A stretch of 64,000 nt of DNA from Antedon mediterranea (taxonomy: Eukaryota; Echinodermata; Crinoidea; Comatulida; Antedonidae), in contig NC_092673.1 in NCBI RefSeq assembly GCF_964355755.1, positions 29,207,001 through 29,271,000 of the forward strand, read 5' to 3'. Under the pieces are notes generated by a model. That model was not told the origin of the DNA and searched no databases. It saw only the letters and a list, made by a program, of their open reading frames with translations. Positions 55,201-64,000 of the stretch are shown here, piece after piece. A program made the translations under genes and the position numbers. How positions within the stretch are numbered: the stretch's first letter is position 1; every line of letters begins with the position of its first letter.

Positions 55201-58071
55201 TCCAAAAGCATGCAGTAAAATGAACATGCAGCACACATGGTTTATAGGCTGGACTGAGCATGGCACCACATACTACAATATAGACAAAGCCTATATATAT
55301 ATATATGATCACTATTCATAATATATTGGTATATTTATTACAATCACCTTCACAGTAAAACTGAATTGAGATTTTAATGCTCAAACTTTATGACAAAAAA
55401 GTGTGATGTTCCCAAATATGGTAGTTTTTATGACATCATCATGTCCATATATGGGCACACACATCACATTTTGATGTCACATAAAGTTTGATAGTGTAGA
55501 TAGAACTTTACTTATTTTTATAAAATGCCAAATTCTGAAAGTTATCATCCTCCTCATTGGTTTGTAAACATTTGTTTGTAATGCTTGACTGCTTCGTAGT
55601 ATGTGGTGATGCATACTACCATTGAAAGTACCTGAAAATGATACTTACGTTGCGATTACTACTATTGCTATAAGGTGCATTACCCACATATTTCTAGAGG
55701 TATGGAAAGAAGGGCATGAACATTTGAAAAAAATATTCAATAAATATTATCTCTGCTCACATGGGATGTTGCCCTTTGACCTCCATAGCAACCAAAACAT
55801 GGCCAATTAAAACACACCAATAAGATGGTACTTTGAATCTGATGTTGACAAAACAAGTTTAAAATGTTTTAAATTTAATTTCTTCTTATTGAAAGTTATT
55901 TTAGTTTACGACTGAGATGATATTTCGCAAGTAATATAATACATTTTTTAAAACCCATAAAATTACTATGCAAGTATTACATAGAACTAGTATTTTATTT
56001 AAAAGGATCAAAATGCAGAACAAAAATATGAAAATATATGTATATGAAAAATATGAAAACAGGCGTTATGATAAATGATAAAACAAGCTATATATTGTAA
56101 CCATAGAAACAAATAACAAGAATACATGGACAATATTAGTATTAATCCTTAAATACATTAAATACCACTTAAAATGTCTCTAATAAAATAACCAAAAAAC
56201 AGCCAAATTACTACCAATATAAATAATAACATTAAATAAAATAATAATGTTCACTTGCATGTGATGGGTCATGGCACCATGAGCGTCTCTTTGAAGGAAA
56301 CAATTAAAAAAAAGATGTATTGCTTTAAGCTCTGTCCACACTATCAAACTTTATGTTACCAAACAAATGTGATGTGCCCATATGATGATGTCATATCACT
56401 ACCATATTTTATCAAAATAGTTTGATAGTGTAGATAGAGCTTAAGATGTGAAATAATAATAAGGTATTTTTTGTCACATGTTACTATCTGGCATATTCCA
56501 ATATTCATTTTTAATTTTTTCTATAATTATGATTAGATGATGGTAGTGATACTGACAATGGTGGTATAAAAGATAGTGGATGGATTGCCAGCAATGAACA
56601 GCAATTGTATTAGCACCAACAGCAAAAATGTTGGCAATGATTTAAAATGATAATTATGCTCCTATTAAACAAACTAGCATTTGATAATAATGAAAGACTC
56701 TAATACCATACTAATTAAAACTATTTAATAACACTCTCTGTTTTATGAAACTGAAATAGATTACGAATGAGAGTACGTTTATTGTAAATACATAATATAA
56801 AAATAACGCTTAAAAGAGAACGACGTTTCGACTCCATCATGGGGTCATTATCAAGTCCAATGAATAAAATATAAAACAACAACTAATTAAGTAGCACAAG
56901 CCAAGGGTCAAAGTTTAAATAACAAAAGACCTATTGTCTAACATAAATAGATTAATTAAATCATATTTTAAGTTGTCCCTTGCCGCTGTCTTCATGTTTT
57001 TAATACCTACTAACATTACATCATCACTTTTTATTTCTTTGGAAGAAAAGCTACAGATTTCAGTGAAAATGTACCGCTGATTAAGAAACAGTCTTGCCCT
57101 AAAAAAATCTCATAATTCCAATGATTTATAAACATATTATATAAATATCAATAAGTATTGTAAATACCAGAACTAAAATGTTCAAAATATTATTACAGTA
57201 CTACCATATTTAAAGTTGATCCTCAAATGTGTACTTTACTATGGTAGATAATAAATGTGTATGGGTAGACCCCCACCCTCCATTCCTTTGACCTTTGATC
57301 CTTCACCCTGCTTATTGCAATACTATTTTTAATCCACATATAAGTCTCTCTGAGCTTGATGAACTAAAGAAGCCAAGATTTTACCTGATATTTCTGTAGT
57401 TCCAATCGATAATCATCCATTCTCTTTCCAATCTGTTGAAGCTGGCCGTCCACGGATGTTGGGTCACCAAGCGAGGAATTCTTCATGTACACGTCTCGCA
57501 TTTTGAGTAGCCCCTCTCTGGTGAGGTGATACACAAATACAAATGTTGAAATTAATTTAAAAGTCATTTGGTATCATTGGCATGATAGATCATTCATTTA
57601 AATTTGATCCCTCAGAATACAAAAGACTATCGCAATAAATGGAGAGCACTGGTTTCACCCAGCCTGTTCCAAATTAGAGAAGAGAGATTTCAATTTTGTA
57701 TTCATACACATTCCAACAGCAAACAACTTGCCAATTGCAGGGTGTAAAATATATCATGCATAACAACTAAGTCATTAGGCTTAGGGAATGGAGTAGAAAC
57801 AGTCATATGTTACAACTCTAATACTAGGTCAGAAATGAAGCCTAGACTGGGATTGGATTAAAAGGCACCAAACTACAGCTCTTAAAGAGTGTTGCTCCAG
57901 CTGGAAACCTGCTCCAGTTGGTTGGTTTAATTTACTATTATTAATATGTTAAAAGGACAACCTTTCTTTCTGTTCTTTGTCAATTTTAGCATTTAGTTCA
58001 TCAATTTTCTCCTGCAGTTTCTTCTTTTGTTGTGTTGGTTGTAAATGACTAAAGTCCTCCTTTGGTTCATC
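51582..58071 (-). CDS. FNBP1: TOCA/CIP4/FNBP1 family protein, C-terminal half (HR1 and SH3)
   Basis: F-BAR adaptors of this family bind curved membrane, Cdc42-GTP (through HR1) and N-WASP/dynamin (through SH3) to drive actin-linked endocytosis. Exons in transcript order: 58071-57962, 57517-57385, 55693-55649, 52778-52552, 52203-52112, 51724-51582; all phases agree and TAA is at 51584-51582. Visible parts: HR1 coiled coil ([54 protein letters not shown]), a Ser/Pro linker with polyproline ([18 protein letters not shown]), the acidic segment [10 protein letters not shown], then an SH3 domain ([32 protein letters not shown]). The order matches FNBP1, FNBP1L and TRIP10; which paralogue cannot be decided. 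The N-terminal F-BAR exons were not found up to 64000 and should lie beyond the window. Confidence 0.93.
51860..51885. repeat. Perfect 26-bp palindrome CTTTTGAAGATGTAC...
   Basis: CTTTTGAAGATGT is followed directly by its reverse complement, in the last TOCA intron. Confidence 0.9.
52379..52526. mobile_element. MITE-1 copy s, 25 bp from a TOCA donor site
   Basis: TTAAGCTCTGTTTACACTATC to GATAGTGTAGACAGAGCTTAA; near-perfect inverted ends next to exon 52552-52778. Confidence 0.92.
52552..52778 (-). CDS. FNBP1: TOCA-like linker exon with polyproline
   Basis: Acceptor TTTTTCTACAG, donor CATAG|GTAGGT. Encodes [32 protein letters not shown] and STFDDSRH; phase 0 in, 2 out. Confidence 0.85.
53155..53590. 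repeat. Pyrimidine-rich tandem repeat, about 17 bp (CCCTTCCCGTCTATTCA), about 26 copies
   Basis: Strand-biased C/T-rich array in the TOCA intron. It produces long meaningless Pro/Ser/Phe-rich open frames on the plus strand. Confidence 0.95.
54284..54421. mobile_element. MITE-2 copy H (TOCA intron)
   Basis: TTAAGCTAGGTCCTCCC to GTGGGAACCAAGCTTTA, with ATTGACCAATCACG and GTGATTGGTCAAT. Confidence 0.85.
54959..55103. mobile_element. MITE-1 copy t (TOCA intron)
   Basis: CACTCTGTCTACACTATC to AATAGTGTAGACAGAGCTTTA; both CArG words present. Confidence 0.9.
55379..55510. mobile_element. MITE-1 copy u (TOCA intron)
   Basis: Left end shortened; holds CCAAATATGG and CCATATATGG; ends GATAGTGTAGATAGAACTTTA. 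Confidence 0.85.
55649..55693 (-). CDS. FNBP1: TOCA-like 45-bp microexon
   Basis: Acceptor CATACCTCTAG, donor CGCAAC|GTAAGT. Encodes [15 protein letters not shown]. At 45 bases and phase 0-0 it can be skipped without a frameshift, so it is a candidate alternative exon. Confidence 0.7.
56325..56442. mobile_element. MITE-1 copy v (TOCA intron)
   Basis: Short inverted-orientation form, TTAAGCTCTGTCCACACTATC to GATAGTGTAGATAGAGCTTAA. Confidence 0.9.
56820..56860 (-). ncRNA. Second hammerhead-like relic
   Basis: The minus strand reads CTTGATAATGACCCCATGAT, then GGAGTCGAAACGTCG. Stem II (GACCCC/GGAGUC) and GAAAC are present, but the CUGAUGA core is altered to UUGAUAAUGA. In a TOCA intron. Confidence 0.3.
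57385..58071 (-). CDS. FNBP1: TOCA-like exons encoding the HR1 coiled coil
   Basis: Exon 58071-57962 ([33 protein letters not shown]) and exon 57517-57385 ([38 protein letters not shown]). The KMRDVYxKNxxLGDP string is diagnostic of the TOCA HR1 domain. Confidence 0.95.
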
Positions 58072-58439
58072 CTGTATAAACATAAAGACAACAAATAATT
58101 ATCAATAATGTTAAATCAAAATTTGTCCATGTTGCCTCTGCTGTGACATCACATCCTGTTCACCTAGACAAGAAGTCAATCACTTGACAGATAACTTTTG
58201 AGAATAACAATAAAAAGATAAAATCAATTTCCGGAAAATTAGCAATTATTTATCAATGATTGTTGATTTGCATATTGTCATCATTAACTTAAATTTCCAT
58301 CTTTTAGGCAAATTCTCCTTAAAAAAACAATTGAAGTAACTGGTGATAAACTTACAAGAGGGTTTCACAAGGTTTGGTTAATTAGAGGACCAAATAAGGT
58401 AGAAGTTATTATTATTATTTATTATACCATACTCAGTAA

Positions 58440-58585
58440 TGTCTACTATTATCATAGGTTGTGTTCACACCATAGGTTGTGTTCATACCAGTCTACCAAT
58501 ATTATCATAGGTTGTGTTCCCACCATGACTACTATTATCATAGGTTGTGTTCCCACCATGACTACTATTATCATAGGCTGTGTTC
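58440..58585. repeat. Tandem repeat around ATTATCATAGGTTGTGTTC, about 4 copies
   Basis: Units of about 33 bp (CCACCATGACTACTATTATC then ATAGGTTGTGTTC), upstream of the HR1 exons. Confidence 0.85.
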
Positions 58586-60863
58586 AGACACGGTGCAAGG
58601 TGTATGTTAATCCATTCACCAAGTAAAAGCTTAGTTTGCCAACTTGTTTATGCAAAACAACATGCCAATCTGCTCAGGCATGCATGAGTTTAGTATCTTA
58701 TATTAATCTGGGCAGGTCATTATAATCCAGCTTCATAGTGGCTTATGCAACTCCATGAATAAATTCACATTAACTAATTTGTTTATGCTGAATGATATAC
58801 CACCAATATTAAATGTATGTGGATACAATGTATGAAATGAAATGGTATATATATATATGACATGTAGATATACAATCTGCAGACAGTACTGTTTTGATCT
58901 TATTAGATCTTGTCTGTGCAGATCAGATTTTGATTGTATATAAAGGGAAATAATGTGAGACAAAAGATATTTAGAATTACTGTATTTGTAAGACAAAACA
59001 ATTTTAGTCTACGATATGACAATTATGCTTTCAGTGTTTTCCCACCAACGCTACATTCGCCAAGATCCTCAACCCCCACACACCCAGCTCTCCACTAAAT
59101 CAGTCTCAATCAATTTACTGTTATGCTGTATGTACAATTAGGATACCAACATAGGACACAAGCTAACTGTCGTCAACGTATTGAACATTAAAATGCAAAT
59201 TGAAAATGTAATAAATAAAAATCAATGGAACAGAAAAAAAAATGAATAAATTACTATCCATGTTCAACACAACATGAATACTTACCGTGATAAAACAACA
59301 ATGTCTTAATAAGGAATACTTATCTTTGAACAAATTACTTTCTCATTTTGTCAATATTTAATTACGTTTTGGATATAACACTAAAACATTAGTTAATCAT
59401 GTATCTCTAAAATTCAAGTGTATGCCTAATCAATTTGACAGTAGTGTGAAAACACAATAAAAAAAAGTTATTATCAGGAAGGAGAGAGGAGGGGATAAAC
59501 TTGCAAAAGCTGTGATTTTTTAAAGTAAAAATACAAAACACAGCCTGCCATCACCACAGTAAGAAAGCAATTAGTAGAATAACACCTCTACTCTGTAGAT
59601 GTTAATCACAAAACAAAGATGCAAAAATAAGGGGAAAGGAGGTCATATAAAGGGGAGAAGGTCGAACAAGAAAATTAAAACAACTTTACTACAACCACTT
59701 CATTAAACAGTTCGTCCATAAAAAGACGAAAGATGTTAAAATAAAATTCTGTAATATGACAACTCATGGAAAAGGTGAAAAAAAATGTATAAAAGGTGCA
59801 GTGAAAAGAGCCTACAAATAAAATGTGAAAATTACAATAATCACAAACACTATTTTAAAATTGACAAAACTTTTTGTGATAAACATTCTAACTAACAATT
59901 GATTACTCACCATGGAAACACAATTCCAGTCGAACGGAACAAAACCGGAACGAAAGAAAATTATTATCAAAATTAGCAACAAGAAAATAATTATGAGAAT
60001 TAGAATTACAAGCAATTTGCCTTGTTTTCATTTATTTTCCAGCAAAATTTCATCAATTTAGTACTTTCGAAAAATTCTTTAAAATGCAAAATTAGCTCTT
60101 CTTTTTTTTAAGGATATAGAAAATTAGAGCAAAACAATTATTTTATTTTTTTATTCCTTTTCTTGCAATTTATTTGCAGTTGTCAAAATTGTGATTTTTA
60201 TTTAATAGCTTTATAGCAATTTGAAATCACATTTTAGTTTTATTACAAGCTGCATTAGACATTGCTTTCGGACTTATTTGAAAATTTGATAATGTACAAA
60301 TTTGCACTTTTTTATATAATTAGTATAAAAATGAAAATAAAATGAATTTTAAATGCTTCAAATGTTTCAATCTTTTAATGATTAAAAAAATTTATTTAGG
60401 CCAATTTAAATTGAAAAAAAATGTAAATATTAACTTTGTAAAATGGATTAGTAATTATAAAAGGTATATTATTATTGATAAAATAACAGTAAAAAGTTAA
60501 TTATTTATCCATCTTTATGCATGATAAATGTTAATAATGTTGTTAGTTCTGAATGTAAGAACAAATATTAAAATGTATGGTTTATACTAAAAGGTCAGTA
60601 GATAGAATGAAATGGGGAAATATAATTTGAAAGAAATTTAAAAATTATTATGTACAAAATTTCCACTTACAAATTTCTGATTGGTAATCCAAGAAAATTA
60701 ACATGTGGGAAGAAATGCAAAATAATGTTAAAATGTTTATTTTATTTTTATTCAGATATAAACATTCATTATTTACATTAATATGACCTTGTATGTATTG
60801 AGGAATTAATAACAAAAATACCTAAAAATCTTCCACCACCAAAATGATATTAATTGGTAGGAC

Positions 60864-61062
60864 CACTTACCTGGATAAACCAACTTTGGCTTATTCATCT
60901 TAAAAGGAAAACCCTCATAAGCAAATGGAACATTCTGCCATTCTTATTCTAATATAAATTCCAAAACCCATATTTCCAATACTCAAATTGGTCACAGGAT
61001 TTCCGGAAAAAAATATTTCCAAGACCTTATATGCGCTAAGATGAATAGGAGTTTATCCAGGT
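60864..61062. mobile_element. Short inverted-repeat element (MITE-like)
   Basis: Left end TTACCTGGATAAAC plus TATTCATCTTA. The right end is the inverted form TAAGATGAATA then GTTTATCCAGGTAA. The interior is about 130 bp and noncoding. Confidence 0.7.
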
Positions 61063-61574
61063 AATAATAAATAATTAGTGAACACAAACAATATTCACAT
61101 GGTGGTGGTGTACTATATAAATGTGTAAAACTAATAAAATATAGTTAGTTTTCCATGATCAATACATTTTTACAAACTGAAATGTTAGCAATGTGGTGTA
61201 ATAATAATAAATTGTGTCGGAATATGAAACAATTAAAAGCACTGTTGAGAAAACAAGTCGACCAAAACCTTAAAAATTAAACTTTATAATAAAAAGGGAC
61301 GACGACAATTTGAATGATCAACAGAGATGTGGCAAATACATGCTCCAGGTTGAAAAGGTAACTCACAAAATTGAAATAAAAACTGACAATGCCAATAAAA
61401 CTAATTAAAACGTCTAAACTGAAAGCAAACCAATACACAGAATATCAACAAATGAAACAGTTTATGATTTTCAGAAAATCAAATTTTGAAACTGAAACTT
61501 GTAAGGTGATATTAACGATGACACTGAGTGTGTGAAAACATGTTCCAAATATCAATCACTGATTTACATTACAA

Positions 61575-61915
61575 TATGTATTAGTGCTAGGTTAGGGAGA
61601 CATTGCAATGGGAAAGAGAGAGATTTCTACTAAGTTAGGGAGACATTGCAATAGGAAAAGAGAGATTTCTACTAAGTTATGGAGACAGTGCAATGGGAAG
61701 AAGGAAATTTCTACTAAGTTAGGAAGGCATTGTAATGGGAAGAAGGAGATTTCTACTAAGTTGGGGAGACATTACAATAGGAAGAGGGCAATTTCTACTA
61801 AGTTAGGAAGACATTACAAATGGGAAGGAGATTTCTACTAAGTTAGGGAGACATTACAAATGGGAAGAGGGAGATTTCTACTAAATTAGGGAGACACTGC
61901 AATGGATAGAAGATT
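61575..61915. repeat. Minisatellite, about 36-41 bp unit, about 9 copies
   Basis: Units built on TTAGGGAGACATTGCAATGG then AAGAGAGATTTCTACTAAG. Confidence 0.95.
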
Positions 61916-62440
61916 TCTCAAATGTTAGATCACATTAAATTTACCATTTTGCTAATGCTAAACAATTTTTAGAACTTTTTAAAAGTGTATTATGTGATTC
62001 AGTTGATGGAAAAATGTCCTAACTATTACAAATTCATTGGTGAGGTGTCCAGTATAGTCCAGATCCCTATGTCAAAAAAAGTGCCTTCGTGTGCAGATCA
62101 TGGGGAAAGTGTAAACATTGTGTTTTATGAATAATTGAATCATGCTGGTTATAAAAACCCATGTTGTCAAATTTCTAAAGTTCATCTTTGACCTCTGACC
62201 TCAATTTGAATGTTTTGACCCATTGAAAACAAAATGGTCATATCTTTGCAACGCTTATTTTAAATGAAATAATTTTAGTGTCAAATTATTTGGGAGAGGC
62301 ATATTAATATTCGTTCTAATGGAAAAGTTTGTCCAAAAATGGCCGGAAGTATGAATTTTGGCATCTTTGACCTTTGACCTACATATCATATAACTCCGTA
62401 ACTAACAGTTGGAAAAACTTTAAATAGGGCTCAAATTAAT

Positions 62441-64000
62441 CTGAAGGTATATATTTCTATTCAGTCTAATAAGAACTTTTTCGAGAAAATGACCCAAAAT
62501 TTTCTTATTGACCTTTGACCTGTACAGGTAGTACACATTCCTACAGTCTTAAAAACTATTGGCCGTAAAAGGTTTTTTTTTGTGAAATTGTTCGAAAAAT
62601 TTACATTTATATGTTGTATAATAACAATATTTTATAGAAATGTAAAATAATTCTATTTATGATAACTAACTTTGTAATATATTAACATCAGTTGCATTTG
62701 TTAAAATATTAAAATGTGTTATATTTGCTGATTTTAAGCACTTCACATGAATTTATCAGAATTACGTGTATTTAAATATAAAGTTTTATTTTTTTGACAT
62801 AAAGAAAATTTAATTATCTATCAAATAAGACTATTTTCAAATTATTATGGCTAAAACTTAATTAGATACAGGCAAAAAGGTGTATTTTTTTACTTGTTTG
62901 AACAGCGCCCTCAATCTTCATTTTCCCCTCAAAATACCACATTTTTATGTGGTTTCATAAACTTAGCTGGTTGTAACTTTTTAAAAGATTTGTTGTCAGT
63001 GAAATGTAACTCACATACCCCTTCTACCACATACTAAGTAAGTTTCTGAGATAAAATGAAAAAAATATTTTTATAGCTTGATATTTTTCTTAAGGTTTTT
63101 ACATGGTACACGCTAAAAAAGATTTTGATTTTGTGCTAAAAATCCATGTTTTTAGTTCAGTACAACAATCTTGTACAGATATTCTTACACAAACAGCATA
63201 TTTTATTGGAAAGATAATCATAATATCTATCCAATAAAATATGAATTTTGTGTATTAATATCTGCTAGATAGCTTTTATTAAAGCAAAAAGATGGATTTT
63301 TAGCTCAAAATTAAAATATTTTTTTGGTGTGTATCATGTAATAACCTCAACAAAAATATCAAGCTATCAAAATATTTTTCTCATTTTTTTTCAGAAACTG
63401 ACCTAGTACGTTATAAAAGTGGTATGTAAATTACAGGTTACTGTAAATAATCTTTAAAACAAAGTTATAACCTGTTAAATTTATGAAACCACATAAAAAT
63501 GTGGTATTTTGAGGGAAAAATTAAGATTGAGGGCGCTGTTCACACAAGTAAAAAAATACACCTTTTTGCCTGTATCAAATTAAGTTTTAGCCATAATAAT
63601 TTGAAAATAGTCTTATTTGATAGATAATTAAATTTTCTTTATGTCAAAAAAATAAAACTTTATATTTAAATACACGTAATTCTGATAAATTCATGTGAAG
63701 TGCTTAAAATCAGCAAATATAACACATTTTAATATTTTAACAAATGCTAGTGATGTTAATATATTACAAAGTTAGTGATCATAAATAGAATTCTTTTACA
63801 TTTCTATAAAATATTGTTATTATACAACATATAAATGTAAATTTTTCGAACAATTTCACAAAAAAAAACCTTTTACGGCCAATAGTTTTTAAGACTGTAG
63901 GAATGTGTACTACCTGTACAGGTCAAAGGTCAATAAGAAGATTTTGGGTCATTTTCTCGAAAAAGTTCTTATTAGACTGAATAGAAATATATATCTTCAG
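62441..64000. repeat. Near-perfect palindrome with arms of at least 780 bp, continuing past the window
   Basis: Left position x pairs with right position 126441-x with almost no indels: 62521 TGTACAGGTA pairs with 63911-63920 TACCTGTACA; 62571-62580 pairs with 63861-63870; 63201 TTTTATTGGA pairs with 63231-63240. The centre is near 63220 with essentially no spacer. The right arm is cut by the window end, and the left arm may extend to about 62000. No ORF. Confidence 0.93.

Larger units (their letters stand above)
58072..64000. other. Upstream TOCA intron region or flank, no exon recognised
   Basis: No F-BAR coding exon was found. Contents: a GTGAGT-type donor context at 59910 without an acceptor, an inverted-repeat element at 60864-61062, a minisatellite at 61575-61915, and the start of a very long palindrome (62441 onward). 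Confidence 0.55.

Noticed and set aside
59890-59940. Possible TOCA exon SGFVPFDWNCVSM with donor ATG|GTGAGT on the minus strand
   Set aside because: No AG acceptor in the preceding pyrimidine-rich stretch, and the similarity to the FNBP1 SGFEPPGD segment is too short.

Overview
This is animal nuclear DNA: AT-rich, with intron-split genes and very many short dispersed repeats. The gene set (a five-CCP complement factor B, a class I cytokine receptor with gp130-like tail motifs, SEC16, SEC22B, a TOCA-type F-BAR/SH3 protein and a ZDHHC24-like enzyme) points to an invertebrate deuterostome. An echinoderm is most likely: a five-CCP factor B is what I recall from sea urchins, and the palindrome TAGGCCTA recurs throughout. 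The species is not identified.

Layout. (1) Plus strand, about 262-4015: the 3' part of a class I cytokine receptor, with a CxW half-domain, a WSEWS box, an extra FN3 domain, one membrane helix and a short tail carrying SSGIG and YVTT motifs like those of gp130 (IL6ST). (2) Plus strand, 4717-5559: a single-exon ZDHHC24-like protein with EHHC in place of DHHC. (3) Minus strand, 16385-6596: a complete 14-coding-exon complement factor B: signal peptide, five CCPs, vWA, and a serine protease with a full catalytic triad. (4) Minus strand, 42565-21169: a 26-coding-exon SEC16 homologue. All joins agree in phase and give about 2,025 codons. (5) Plus strand, 45439-47370: five-exon SEC22B, divergent from SEC16. 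(6) Minus strand, 58071-51582: the 3' half of a TOCA/CIP4/FNBP1-type gene (HR1 and SH3); the F-BAR exons were not found and probably lie outside the window. The last 6 kb hold tandem repeats, a MITE-like element and a palindrome longer than 1.5 kb that runs off the window edge.

Functional themes. SEC16 organises ER exit sites and SEC22B is the R-SNARE of ER-Golgi vesicles, so two early-secretory genes lie head to head. Factor B and the cytokine receptor are innate-immunity components. No operon-like logic applies.

Repeats are the most distinctive part. About 22 copies of one roughly 100-190 bp inverted-repeat element (called MITE-1 here) sit in introns and flanks. Many carry one or two sequences matching the SRF/MADS CArG consensus CC(A/T)6GG. 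Several copies lie within 26 bp of the 3' edge of a coding exon. At least five other inverted-repeat families, tRNA-derived SINE pieces, two hammerhead-like relics and many minisatellites are also present. Splice sites were placed by eye from reading-frame phase, GT/AG and family similarity; no alignment was run.
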